The translations under genes and the position numbers were made by a program. Shown here in pieces: positions 24,301 through 32,499 of a stretch of DNA of 36,466 bases. Source of the DNA: Deltaproteobacteria bacterium (lineage in GTDB: Bacteria; Desulfobacterota; Desulfuromonadia; Geobacterales; Pseudopelobacteraceae); the NCBI GenBank assembly GCA_021779135.1, contig JAJYBH010000018.1:1-36466 (forward strand). Direction: 5' to 3'. The stretch's first letter is position 1, and every line of letters starts with the position of its first letter. Below the pieces are notes generated by a model. That model saw only the letters and a program-made list of their open reading frames with translations. It ran no database searches and was not told the origin of the DNA.

Positions 24301-27300
24301 AATAATGGCGGGGGCAGGCAGAATGAGGCCGAGGCCATAGCCGCGAACAACCGGGGCGAGGCCTTTGTCGCCGGTTTCTGGAAGAATGCCGCCGGCAACG
24401 GGGATTATGCCGTGCTTAAACAGACCAATAGCTACATCCTGGTTCCGGCCCCGCTGACCGTTACGCCGCAGGCCGATTATACCAGGCTGCGGCTGGGGTG
24501 GCAGGAAAACAGCCCCGGGGCCTCATTCCGGATCTGGCGCACCCTGGGGCCGGCTACCCCGACCAGTGACTGGGGTACCCCGATCTACGACGGTCCGGCG
24601 GGTGTCAGCACCTTTGACAATAGCGGACTCGGGCAGGGGATCAACTACTGTTACCGGATCGAGGCCTACATCGGCAGTCTGAATTCAAGGCGTATCATTG
24701 CCTGCGCGACCACGACCCTGCCGGCGGCAACCCTGGCTGTCCCCCAGGTGATCTCGACCAGCCAGATCAACCTCTCCTGGGGCAACGTTCCGGCCAACAG
24801 CGGCTACCGGATCGAGAGAAAGATCGAGGCCGGCGCCTGGAGCGTGCTGGCCGAAACGGCAGCCGATGCGACCAGCTTTAGCGATAGCGGCCTTACGGCC
24901 GGCACACTCTACTCGTACCGGCTAACCGTCTTGAATGCCGGCGGGGTGTCCGCGACCAGTAATGAACGATCTGCGACAACTATCCCGGATGCACCGCTAC
25001 AGAGTGCGCCGACAGCTATTACCGCAACACAGGCAACATTGAACTGGAGCAATGTCTCGGGGGAAACCGGCTACAAGATTGAGCGTAAGCAGGGTACGGG
25101 CGGCAGCTGGTCGCAGCTTGCGTCAATCCCGAGTCCGAACGTCGTAACCGCTAACGACAGCGCGCTCACAGCGAATACCCAGTACTACTACCGCATCCGG
25201 GCGACGAATGCCGCCGGGGATTCCGTCTACAGCAACGAGCAGGGAGTGCTGACGCTGTTTGATTCGACCGTGTTGAGAGCCGCCGCCGGAACTTCAACCG
25301 CCACGATCGATCTGAGCTGGGACAATGTCGCCGGAGAGACCGGGTATACCATCCAGATGGGGGCTTGCGGCTACAATGGCGGATCGTATGACATCCCCTA
25401 CTGTATTGCCGCCTATGACTGGGCCTGGAACGGTTGGGTGAATCTGGCCACGCTGGGGCCCGACGTGACAACCTATCAGCACGCCGGCCTGGCAGCCGGG
25501 ACCGCGTATCGCTACCGGATTATCGCCAATGTTGCCGGAAACAGTTCCGCCCCCAGTAATACAATGATAGGATGGACCGCCCTGGCAGCTCCGGCGACCA
25601 TTGATGTCGCTCCTGCCTCGCAGACCGCGCTGACGGTCTCCTGGAGCGATGTTACCGGCGAAACCGGGTATGCCGTCGAACGCACCCTGGCCAGCCCGGT
25701 GAGCTGGGCCGTGGTTGCCGGCGCCGGTGCGCTGGCCGCCAACACCGTCTCGTATGCCGATAGCGGGTTGGCGCTTCAGACGGCCTACTGCTACCGGGTC
25801 AGGGCGATCAGCAGCATTTCCGGAACCTCTGCCACCAGTGCCGAGAAATGCCTGTCAACGCCCTTATCGGCTCCGGCGCTGAATGCCCCGATTACGGCGT
25901 CTACCACCCAGATTGACCTTTCCTGGAACAATATCAGCGGTAATACCGGCTATGAACTCCAGAGGCGTACCCTCAACGACCCGAATAATCCGGCCGGCGG
26001 AGCCTCGGAAGGGGAGTGGGGCGCTTGGGGCGCGTCGGTCGTTATCCCGGCGGACACGACATCATATTCCGCCACCGGACTTACCCCGGGATACACATAC
26101 CAATTCAGGGTGCTGGATACCTATAGCGGCGGGAAATCGGCCTGGAGCAACCTGCGACAGTTGACTACCATACCGCCGGCCCCGCTGATCAGCGGGGTGC
26201 GGATCGACTCTACCTCGCAGATGACGATCCTGTGGAATGATGTGTATGGTGAGACGAGCTACGGTCTGGAGTGGAAAGCCGGCAGCGGCGGGGCCTGGAG
26301 CGCGCCGATACCTGTGGCTGTCAACGCTGCGAGTTATGCCCACAGCGCCCTCACTCCCGACACGACCTATTACTACCGCATCCGGGCCACCGGCCCCGGC
26401 GGCACCTCGGCATACAGCGCGGAGGTTTCACAAACCACATCGCTGCCCCAGCTGAATCCGCTGACCGGTATTACTGCCTCCAGGATTGACCTCTCCTGGA
26501 ACTCGATTCCAGGCAATAGCGGCTATACGATCGAGCGCAAGATAGAAAATGGCGCCTGGGCCACCCTGATCACCACGGCGGCCAATGCGGTTGCGTATAC
26601 CGATACGGGGCTGACTGCCGGCACCCTCTATTCCTACCGCCTGAAGATGCTGACCGGAGCCGGCGCGACAGCACCAACCAATGAACAAGCCGCGACCACA
26701 ACGCCCGCTTCGACACCCCTGACGGTTACCGTGGTAAACGCATCCCAGGCGCAGTACTCATGGCCGGTTACGCCGGGTGCAACCAATTACAAGATCAGCA
26801 GAAAACCGGGGAGTGGCGGGGGCTATGTGGAGATTGCAAATATAGCCGCCGGTTATGCAAGCAGTTATTGCGGATATCCGGTACCCCGCATCGATTGCGC
26901 GGCGCCCACGCCGCTGACGGTCAGCGGCATTGATGGTGGTCTGGCCGGCAATACCCAGTACTGCTATAAAATAATCGCCTGGAACAGTACCGGCGGTGAT
27001 TCGGCCTCCAGTGCGGATGTGTGCGTGACAACCTCCGGGCTGGCAAATGACAATCTTTCGGCGGAGGCGCTCAATTCCTTCAAGGTCAGGCTGTCCTGGA
27101 CGGAGCTGTCCTGCGTCCCGGTCTCGTGCGCGGCCCCGCAAGGGTATGAATTGGAGCGCAAGGTCGCCTATGGTACCTGGACATCGGTAGCAACCGTCCC
27201 CGGTTCACAAAAAGAATTTACTGATACCTACGGATTGGAGCCGCTCAAGGTCTATACCTATCGCGTCCGCTCCTACAGCGCGGCAGACCACTCGCCGTAC

Positions 27301-27357
27301 AGCGAGACGAGCATCACGATGCCTGCCTACCAAGCGGACGACACGGCCTGCCAATGA
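21343..27357 (+). CDS. Secreted beta-propeller / fibronectin type III repeat protein
   Basis: This 2004-residue protein has a signal peptide ending near residue 46 (SGWCTSAYA). Residues about 48-480 are propeller-like repeats with recurring IVVTGY and TIKYD units. One fibronectin III domain follows (about 480-570), then a second block of the same propeller repeats (about 572-1030), then ten more fibronectin III domains to the C-terminus. I count 11 such domains, each with the core GYRIERK ... YYYRVRA. No catalytic motif is seen. The protein should be exported and may serve as a scaffold or adhesin for the neighbouring cytochrome. ATG at 21343 has GAGG 7 bases upstream and begins the signal peptide; the open frame extends 119 codons upstream inside the cytochrome gene, which I reject. 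Confidence 0.88.
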   Translation: MKIVNNRSRLLSRRGCHWPISGVCCGLLLGMAVTLLSGWCTSAYAVGGDTISPFPKNDARSGLQRATAAVVDNGGNQIVAGYQNLSGGTDDEYLTVKVNTDGSVAWRSTHNHSTGSDRIVAVVVDGSNDVIVTGYVWNGSNNDIHTIKYRGTDGSVVWEDTWNGAAGGADMATSLAYDPVNNLLYVAGSTQNGGGYDDFAILKYANSSGGPANPPSGVYTYNATGKGPHRIKAVAANAGGFVVTGESYNGTDFDALTVQFTLAGVKFHEWSYASSGGQYDAGKAVAFDSAGNIVVAAKVSNTVNTDIMLLKYDASSGAVVWQKKIDGGFDDEPAGLAVDGSDIYLLGMTWTLAGHEDFYLARHLGTTGDPVWSGALVYNSGGADADFPVGLAVGAGANGGVFVTGYAITVVSNDILTIKAAKANGTLLWQQRYNGTADRDERPAGIGLAASGAVCVAGWTDAWSGGATDYDLLSLRYDSGPLDPPSALTATAVSNTSIQLNWTNNASNADGYRIERKLGDSGSYVEIATVGPAVATYADPGLTGENYYYYRVRAYNAANGNSAYSNEAHALTKVVSYVSPVWTFLYNGAANSEDYALSIAAGSDDHPVVTGYSTLEEEGVPGSFSTDYYTLKLDRTSKAVKWNARYDSGSGGMDRATLVSVLPDNDVLVTGNAYLSGAGGFDTDEIYTIKYQASTHSDPLQPPPELWHDQFGYSGSDRASAVAVATDASKKSVITGFGTNASGNDDIYVIKYNADGSRSWPAAIYDSGRYEYPTSVAFDTAGNVFVTGYTESVSGDTDWFTAKYDGATGALLWSDTFDGGIHGNDYARSLAVDAAGNAYVTGYITTAGGQDFHTIKYDGAAVSAQRRIWEKSYDGPVHGDDEGVSVKVDPIDGAVMVTGTQTTAAGDTDFHLIRYQAADGAIVWERTFNRPGSYEYLSAMTLDSSGYIYVTGNSRGGPDYDASFDASSNILSLIYDFEGTFLGALLNNGGGRQNEAEAIAANNRGEAFVAGFWKNAAGNGDYAVLKQTNSYILVPAPLTVTPQADYTRLRLGWQENSPGASFRIWRTLGPATPTSDWGTPIYDGPAGVSTFDNSGLGQGINYCYRIEAYIGSLNSRRIIACATTTLPAATLAVPQVISTSQINLSWGNVPANSGYRIERKIEAGAWSVLAETAADATSFSDSGLTAGTLYSYRLTVLNAGGVSATSNERSATTIPDAPLQSAPTAITATQATLNWSNVSGETGYKIERKQGTGGSWSQLASIPSPNVVTANDSALTANTQYYYRIRATNAAGDSVYSNEQGVLTLFDSTVLRAAAGTSTATIDLSWDNVAGETGYTIQMGACGYNGGSYDIPYCIAAYDWAWNGWVNLATLGPDVTTYQHAGLAAGTAYRYRIIANVAGNSSAPSNTMIGWTALAAPATIDVAPASQTALTVSWSDVTGETGYAVERTLASPVSWAVVAGAGALAANTVSYADSGLALQTAYCYRVRAISSISGTSATSAEKCLSTPLSAPALNAPITASTTQIDLSWNNISGNTGYELQRRTLNDPNNPAGGASEGEWGAWGASVVIPADTTSYSATGLTPGYTYQFRVLDTYSGGKSAWSNLRQLTTIPPAPLISGVRIDSTSQMTILWNDVYGETSYGLEWKAGSGGAWSAPIPVAVNAASYAHSALTPDTTYYYRIRATGPGGTSAYSAEVSQTTSLPQLNPLTGITASRIDLSWNSIPGNSGYTIERKIENGAWATLITTAANAVAYTDTGLTAGTLYSYRLKMLTGAGATAPTNEQAATTTPASTPLTVTVVNASQAQYSWPVTPGATNYKISRKPGSGGGYVEIANIAAGYASSYCGYPVPRIDCAAPTPLTVSGIDGGLAGNTQYCYKIIAWNSTGGDSASSADVCVTTSGLANDNLSAEALNSFKVRLSWTELSCVPVSCAAPQGYELERKVAYGTWTSVATVPGSQKEFTDTYGLEPLKVYTYRVRSYSAADHSPYSETSITMPAYQADDTACQ

Positions 27358-27410
27358 GGACGTGACCAGTAATTGACGGAAGCTCAGATAACATCAACAG
27401 CCAAAGCCCT

Positions 27411-27438
27411 TTGCAAACGGCGCGTATTTTGCTACAGT
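27411..27438 (+). promoter_or_regulatory. Possible promoter within the leader of the beta-helix gene
   Basis: TTGCAA at 27411-27416 and TACAGT at 27433-27438 are 16 bases apart; each matches four of six consensus positions. The predicted start lies about 30 bases before the GTG of the short peptide and 190 bases before the beta-helix ATG. The upstream gene ends only 53 bases earlier, so read-through is also possible. Confidence 0.3.
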
Positions 27439-27471
27439 AAAAATATCTGTAATGAAGGGTGGTGAGGACTG

Positions 27472-27534
27472 GTGAAGAAAACGAAATACGCTCGTCCCAG
27501 GATTGTGGGGAGTGCAGTGGTTCACCCCTGCTGA
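27472..27534 (+). CDS. Candidate modified-peptide precursor, 20 residues, ending His-Pro-Cys before UGA
   Basis: A GTG start with GAGG 4 bases upstream opens 20 codons: MKKTKYARP, then RIVG, then SAVVHPC, followed by TGA. The composition (basic start, YxxPxI element, Gly-Ser centre, terminal Cys) resembles precursors of radical SAM-modified peptides, and YxxP is like the leader element recognised by PqqD-type domains. A strong hairpin after the UGA makes selenocysteine at residue 21 possible. Against that, the frame has no stop after the UGA and runs directly into the 825-residue protein, so a Sec product would be a huge fusion. The simplest reading is a free 20-residue peptide ending in Cys. 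A noncoding structured leader is also possible. Confidence 0.45.
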   Translation: MKKTKYARPRIVGSAVVHPC

Positions 27535-27547
27535 CAAGAGAGGTCGG

Positions 27548-27573
27548 GAGGCATCGGTGCATACCGGTGCCTC
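27548..27573 (+). other. SECIS-like or terminator-like hairpin
   Basis: GAGGCATCGGT (27548-27558) pairs with ACCGGTGCCTC (27563-27573) through 11 pairs, one of them T-G, around the loop GCAT. The loop begins 24 bases after the UGA at 27532-27534 and starts with G, which fits bacterial SECIS criteria. It is followed by TCTTTA, a poor terminator tract. An alternative outer pairing of AGAGAGG with CCTCTCT is also possible. Confidence 0.5.
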
Positions 27574-27630
27574 TCTTTATGTATTCAGCGTCACCACAAG
27601 GTTCGGGTCCTCTCAATCACATTACAAATT

Positions 27631-30108
27631 ATGAGATACCATAACTACATATCGCTAATTCTCTCCAGTGCCCTTTTCGTACTTCTGTTGAATTCCCCCG
27701 TACAAGCAACCGTTTTGACCGCGGATACCGTCTGGCATGGCGATGTGGTCGTCACTGATGACGTTCTGGTGCCTGTGGGCATTACGCTGACTGTCCTCGC
27801 CGGAACGCGTATCACGCTGCAGGTCGCCGAAAACACCAAGACCGATCCCGAATATCTTTCACCGCTTGCCGAAATCACGGTCCGGGGCGCCTTGCGGGTA
27901 CAGGGGAGTCAGCAGTCGCCGGTTGAATTCGGCTCCTCCGCCGGAAAGCCGGGCACCTGGGCCGGCATCATCATCGATAACGGAAGCGCGGAGATAGCCA
28001 ACTGCCGTATCAGCGCCGCTGATACGGGGGTCTATCTAACGGGCGGGACCCTGCGGCTCACCTCATCCACCCTGACCGGCAACCGTTACGGGGTTGTCGT
28101 GCAGGGGGCAAACTCGACGGCGATCCTCGGCAACAGCAGGATAACCGGCAATGACGTTGGTCTGTTTACCTACGCTGGTGCAACGGTAACACGGCAGGAT
28201 ACGCAGGTAACCGGAAACGGCAAGCGCGATCTGTACGAGCGCCCTGCTGTAGCGGCGACTCCGCTCATGCACGAATTTCCCTACAAAGAGCTGCCGGTCG
28301 CCAGGGAATATGGTGATGAAGCCTTGGCAGGGGAAACTGTCTGGCAGGGGAGGATCCGGGTGAACGGCCTCATCCGCGTCCCCGATGGCGGGAGACTGAT
28401 TATCCTTCCCGGTACGGTCGTCGAATTCAGCAAAAAGGACACCAACGGAGATGGCATCGGCGAAAACGGTCTTTTCATCCAGGGTCGCCTGCTTGCCAAG
28501 GGGACCCGCGAAGCGCCGATCTTCTTCCGCTCAGCTGAAAAAAACCGGAAAATGGGTGATTGGGACTCCATCAACATCATGAACAGCGATGGCAGCCAGA
28601 ACCTGATCGAATATTGCCAGATCGAGGATGCCTACCGGGGGGCACACTTTCACTTTGCCAATCTAGCGATCACCAACACGGTATTTCGCAACAACTATCG
28701 CGGGGTCCAGTTTCAGGAATCGGCCATTGCTATCCGGAATAGCTGGATTTATGGCAACAAGAGCGGTCTGCAGGGGCGTGACTCGACCATCGTATTCAAT
28801 AATAATCAGGTAGCCGATAATTATGACGGAGCCAATTTCTTCAGGGTCAACCTGACTGCCGAGGGGAACCGCTTCCTGCGGAACCAGAAGGAGGGTCTGC
28901 GCCTACGGGAAAGCACCTCGGCGATTACGGGAAATCTCGTGGATGCTAACCGCTTCGGGGTGATGATTGCCGATACATATCGCAGCAGTTTCAGCCGCAA
29001 TGTCATCTCCGCCAACAGTGAGTTCGGCGTCTCCCTGAAGAACTCCGACAATCTGGAACTGTCCGGCAACTTCTTTACCGGCAACGGTATCAATGGTCTA
29101 AATATCCAGGACTCCAGCGCCACCGTGCGGGGCAACCTTTTTGCCGGCAATGGCGAGCGGGGAATCGGCATCCTGTCGTTCAGCGGATATCTGACGGGAA
29201 ATAATTTTATGAAAAACGGTCTGTACGCGGTCGATTATGAAGGCACTGCCGATCTGGCGGCACCTGACAACTGGTGGGGCGTTGCCAAACCGGAACAGGT
29301 TATCGGCGACAGGCGGATCGACCCGCGGCGCGGCAGGGTCACGGCCGACCCCGCAAGCAGCGTGCCGCAGGCCATCACCTGGCCCCTCAACGAGATTTCG
29401 GCGGACGCATCCTGGTCTGGCAGCGTTCGGGTGAATGCAACGGTAACCGTTCCCAAGGGGAGCAGCCTGGTTATTGAACCGGGTACCCGGGTGCTGTTCG
29501 CCAGGGGAACCGGTTTGACGGTACAGGGAAAGCTGGAAGCGGTCGGTACACGGACGGACAAAATCACCTTCAGCGCTCAAGAGCCGCGCGAGGATTCGCT
29601 CTGGGATGAGATAATCATGGAATACGCGGATGGGAGCAAGATCGCCAACTGCATTTTCGAATACGCCACCTGGGGACTGCACAGCCACTTCACAAATCTC
29701 ACCGTGACAGACAGCCTGTTCCGCAAAAATTCCGGCGGCATCCGCTTCCGGAGCGGTCCGATGCTGATTACCCGCTCGGTCTTCACGGGGAACGGAATCG
29801 GCATCAGGGCCTATCGCGGTAACGCCGTCATCCGGGAGAATCTGATAACCGACAATGACACCGGCATCTTTGTCCGGGAAAAGGGGAGCGGCCTGAAGAT
29901 CACCGGCAACAATCTGGCCGCCAATCGTGGCTATGGTGTCCGCATCGGCGATTTCAACGACGAGGATGTCTCTGCCCGGGAGAACTGGTGGGGGCCTGGC
30001 GATCCGCAGCAGTATCTGTACGACGGGCGCAGCGAACCGGGAATCGGTATGATTCTGTATGAACCGTATCGCCATGAACCGCCCAGCCTGGAAGGTGTCC
30101 AGCCATGA
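27631..30108 (+). CDS. Exported right-handed beta-helix (NosD/CASH-like) protein
   Basis: This 825-residue protein has a signal peptide (ISLILSSALFVLLLNSPVQA). It has three similar modules starting near residues 33, 235 and 592, each opening with W-x-G and a stretch of VP-x-G-x-x-L-x-I-x-PGT, followed by parallel beta-helix repeats such as NTVFRNNYRGVQF and ITGNDVGLF. This matches the NosD/periplasmic copper-binding or CASH (carbohydrate-binding and sugar hydrolase) type of beta-helix. No catalytic site is evident. A structural or ligand-binding surface role is likely. There is no Shine-Dalgarno sequence before the ATG, which is unusual; translation may be coupled to the upstream short ORF. 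The stop overlaps the next start (ATGA). Confidence 0.85.
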   Translation: MRYHNYISLILSSALFVLLLNSPVQATVLTADTVWHGDVVVTDDVLVPVGITLTVLAGTRITLQVAENTKTDPEYLSPLAEITVRGALRVQGSQQSPVEFGSSAGKPGTWAGIIIDNGSAEIANCRISAADTGVYLTGGTLRLTSSTLTGNRYGVVVQGANSTAILGNSRITGNDVGLFTYAGATVTRQDTQVTGNGKRDLYERPAVAATPLMHEFPYKELPVAREYGDEALAGETVWQGRIRVNGLIRVPDGGRLIILPGTVVEFSKKDTNGDGIGENGLFIQGRLLAKGTREAPIFFRSAEKNRKMGDWDSINIMNSDGSQNLIEYCQIEDAYRGAHFHFANLAITNTVFRNNYRGVQFQESAIAIRNSWIYGNKSGLQGRDSTIVFNNNQVADNYDGANFFRVNLTAEGNRFLRNQKEGLRLRESTSAITGNLVDANRFGVMIADTYRSSFSRNVISANSEFGVSLKNSDNLELSGNFFTGNGINGLNIQDSSATVRGNLFAGNGERGIGILSFSGYLTGNNFMKNGLYAVDYEGTADLAAPDNWWGVAKPEQVIGDRRIDPRRGRVTADPASSVPQAITWPLNEISADASWSGSVRVNATVTVPKGSSLVIEPGTRVLFARGTGLTVQGKLEAVGTRTDKITFSAQEPREDSLWDEIIMEYADGSKIANCIFEYATWGLHSHFTNLTVTDSLFRKNSGGIRFRSGPMLITRSVFTGNGIGIRAYRGNAVIRENLITDNDTGIFVREKGSGLKITGNNLAANRGYGVRIGDFNDEDVSARENWWGPGDPQQYLYDGRSEPGIGMILYEPYRHEPPSLEGVQP

Positions 30109-30893
30109 GCAGCGAATTGACCCATTGCGGCTGTGCCGGCTCAAACCAAGGGCCCCGACAGCTTCGCCCTTCATTGGGACCGGCATTCCGGGCGCTGCGG
30201 AAAAGGCTCGCTTTTCCCGTACTGTTGTTGCTGTTGACCTGCTTCTCTCTCCCTGCCTCCGTGTCGGCGCTGGATACGTTCGTATTGAGCGGCCGGATCA
30301 TGAACATAGACGGCCAGCCGGTCAGCGGGGCTGAGCTCTTTGTCTACGACAGTCCCGTCACTCGGCGGCCGGCGGATTTCATCTCGGCCCGCACGGGACA
30401 GGACGGACGCTTCAGTCTGACACTGCCGCGCAAGAAGGTCTGGGCCGTTGCCCGGGTACGCGGTAGTGACAAATTCGGCCCGCTGCTGCCCGGGGACCGC
30501 CATTCAGGTGAAGCATTGATTCTGGAGCCGGACGACAGCGCGGAGTTGCGGCAGGATTTTACGGTGGTCAATATTTGGGAAGCGGCGCGGCAGAAGCAGA
30601 AAACAAGCGCTGAGTACCAACGTGTGACCGGCCGGGTGCTGGACCGCCAGGGTAAACCGGCTGACAATGCCTATGTCTTTGCCCATCCGCAAAAAACCGT
30701 GCGGGGAATACCCGGGCATATTTCAGCCTGGACCGATGAAAGCGGCATCTACACCCTGTACCTTCCGCCGGGTCGTCATTATCTGGGGGCAAGCACCGTC
30801 TTCCCGCCTCCTCAAGGATCCAGCGCCAGCAGGGAATTGGTCGTGGAACCCGGCAAAAATGCAGTTGCTATTGATATTAAGTTACCACTATAA
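30105..30893 (+). CDS. Exported protein with two carboxypeptidase-regulatory-like domains
   Basis: This 262-residue protein has an unusually long N-terminal cytoplasmic extension (about 35 residues) followed by a hydrophobic segment (FPVLLLLLTCFSLPASVSA), so it may be a signal peptide or a membrane anchor. Two beta-sandwich domains follow, one at about residues 62-150 (LSGRIMNIDGQPVSGAELFVY ... DGRFSLTLP) and one at 177-262 (VTGRVLDRQGKPADNAYVFAH ... SGIYTLYLPPGRHYL). This is the carboxypeptidase regulatory-like or Cna-B-like fold, a non-catalytic surface domain. The start codon overlaps the stop of the beta-helix gene, so the two are translationally coupled. Confidence 0.8.
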   Translation: MSSELTHCGCAGSNQGPRQLRPSLGPAFRALRKRLAFPVLLLLLTCFSLPASVSALDTFVLSGRIMNIDGQPVSGAELFVYDSPVTRRPADFISARTGQDGRFSLTLPRKKVWAVARVRGSDKFGPLLPGDRHSGEALILEPDDSAELRQDFTVVNIWEAARQKQKTSAEYQRVTGRVLDRQGKPADNAYVFAHPQKTVRGIPGHISAWTDESGIYTLYLPPGRHYLGASTVFPPPQGSSASRELVVEPGKNAVAIDIKLPL

Positions 30894-30953
30894 TCAAAAA
30901 ATAGTCCGGCGATTAGGTTGCAATCAGCAATAGACCTGCCCGAAGGAGATTGT

Positions 30954-31511
30954 ATGAAACATGTTGTAATTTCACTTTTACTTCTGTGCGCCTTTTTGAT
31001 GACACCTCCAGCCCAGGCCTGCGTGGGAAAAACACTTTTCGTGGGGATATCCGGCCCCCCCCAGGAGATGCTCCTGGCCGAGATGGTTTCCCAGCTGATT
31101 ACCGAACGTACCGGAACCACGGTGAAAATCCAGCAATACAAGGACAGTGCGGAGCTTTACAATGCGATCAAAAAGGGCGAGGTCGGGATGCTGGTGGAGA
31201 GCACGGACCGTGCCCTCCAGATCCTTGGCCGCAAGGAGGGTAATTCCCAACTGGCCTACGAACTGGTTAAAAAAGAGTATCGCAAGAGCATGAATCTGGT
31301 CTGGCTCGATCCGTTCGGCACCAGTCATCCGCATGCCCCGGTAATTTCGCTTGATACCATCGGTCATTTGCCTGCCCTCCCCAAACTGCTCAATAAACTG
31401 GCCGGTGTAATGAATGATGACAATTACGCCAAGTTGCTCAAATCCCTCAAATCCGACGAAAAACCGCACCAGATCGCCCGCGATTTTCTGAAAGCCAAAA
31501 AGCTTATCTGA
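30954..31511 (+). CDS. Small periplasmic OpuAC-like substrate-binding protein
   Basis: This 185-residue protein has a signal peptide (MKHVVISLLLLCAFLMTPPAQA) and a mature part beginning with cysteine, so a lipoprotein or a disulfide is possible. The fold resembles the OpuAC glycine-betaine-binding family: GKTLFVGISGPPQEMLLAEMV then TVKIQQYKDSAELYNAIKKGEVGML. It is shorter than usual solute-binding proteins (about 270 residues), so the second lobe is reduced and ligand binding is uncertain. No ABC transporter permease or ATPase is adjacent. AAGGAG lies 6 bases before the ATG, and an in-frame TTG at 30918 is not preferred. Confidence 0.72.
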   Translation: MKHVVISLLLLCAFLMTPPAQACVGKTLFVGISGPPQEMLLAEMVSQLITERTGTTVKIQQYKDSAELYNAIKKGEVGMLVESTDRALQILGRKEGNSQLAYELVKKEYRKSMNLVWLDPFGTSHPHAPVISLDTIGHLPALPKLLNKLAGVMNDDNYAKLLKSLKSDEKPHQIARDFLKAKKLI

Positions 31512-31516
31512 TCGAC

Positions 31517-32443
31517 GTGGATCATCAGTCACCGCAACCGATATCTACACGCCTGTACCGCTTTCTGGGTGGCGGCAATCTAGCGCTCATTCTGTTCGGC
31601 GTTATAACATTGCTGACACTCCCGGGAACCTTCGGGTTTGGCCGTTCTTTATATTCCAATCCGTTTTTCAAGGTCGTACTCGGCCTATTGATGGTGAACC
31701 TGCTCGTCTGCACCCTGCAGCGCTGGAGAAGGCTGAAGTGGCCCGTTCTGCTGCTGCACGGTGGGGTTCTGGTTGTCATGGTCGGCGCCTTCCTTACTTC
31801 GCTGGGGTATGTGGCCACGGTCAACATCCTTGAGGGCGGGAAGACGGAGCTGGCATACCGCTGGGACCTGGAGCAGGACATGCCGCTTGGCTTTGATCTG
31901 GCGGTGGAAAAGATCCATCGGGAATACCTGCCGCTTCCGGTCAAGGTCGGGGTTCTGCAGGGAGTGGAAAAGGTCGGCCTGTTTACCCTCAAAACCGGCG
32001 AGAGTTTCCTTGTCGGAGATTACCGGGTCCAGGTTGACTCGATCGATCTTGATTCGGATTCCCTTCATCTGACGATCTTTCAGGGAGAACGCACCCTCGG
32101 TACCGCTACAACGGCCGGAGTATCCAGCCTGCCGGTCGGATTTCCCTATGCGTTCAAACTTGTGGCGTTCAAAAACCCGGTGCTCCGGCGAACCTGGGTA
32201 GACCTGAAACTCACGCAGGATGCCACACTGCTGACGCATGGCAGCACCGAAATAAACAAGCCCTTTCAGTGGGGTGGCTTGTACTTTTACTCCACTTTGC
32301 TCGACAAGGCAGCCAACGGGGAGCCGTTTGCCGGTATTCAGATCGTCAAGGACCCGGGCCGTCCCGTGGTATTCGCCGGATTTGCACTGGCGGGGATCGG
32401 TGCCCTGGCACTATTTATGAGAAGGTTGACGGGAAAAAGGTAA
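31517..32443 (+). CDS. ResB-like cytochrome c biogenesis protein
   Basis: This 308-residue protein has about four membrane helices: near residues 20-40 (LALILFGVITLLTL), 50-68, 76-100 (PVLLLHGGVLVVMVGAFL) and 282-300 (FAGFALAGIGALALF). A periplasmic domain of about 180 residues lies between helices 3 and 4. This layout and the LLHGG segment match ResB/CcsB of cytochrome c maturation system II, which presents haem to apocytochromes. The usual partner CcsA/ResC is not nearby. The start GTG at 31517 lies 5 bases after the preceding stop and lacks a clear ribosome binding site, so coupling is likely. Confidence 0.82.
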   Translation: MDHQSPQPISTRLYRFLGGGNLALILFGVITLLTLPGTFGFGRSLYSNPFFKVVLGLLMVNLLVCTLQRWRRLKWPVLLLHGGVLVVMVGAFLTSLGYVATVNILEGGKTELAYRWDLEQDMPLGFDLAVEKIHREYLPLPVKVGVLQGVEKVGLFTLKTGESFLVGDYRVQVDSIDLDSDSLHLTIFQGERTLGTATTAGVSSLPVGFPYAFKLVAFKNPVLRRTWVDLKLTQDATLLTHGSTEINKPFQWGGLYFYSTLLDKAANGEPFAGIQIVKDPGRPVVFAGFALAGIGALALFMRRLTGKR

Positions 32444-32499
32444 TCAGTACGATTGAAGTTAACGCACGCATCCTGTTTATCAGGGTTTTGAGGTAGAAT

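Noticed and set aside
27314-27616. 100-codon minus-strand frame opposite the beta-helix leader
   Set aside because: No family character; overlaps the end of the Fn3 gene and the structured leader on the other strand.
27440-27630. c-di-GMP or cGAMP (GEMM) riboswitch before the beta-helix gene
   Set aside because: GEMM riboswitches are common in Geobacter, but the conserved GCAAACC and GCAAAGCC segments are missing in the leader.
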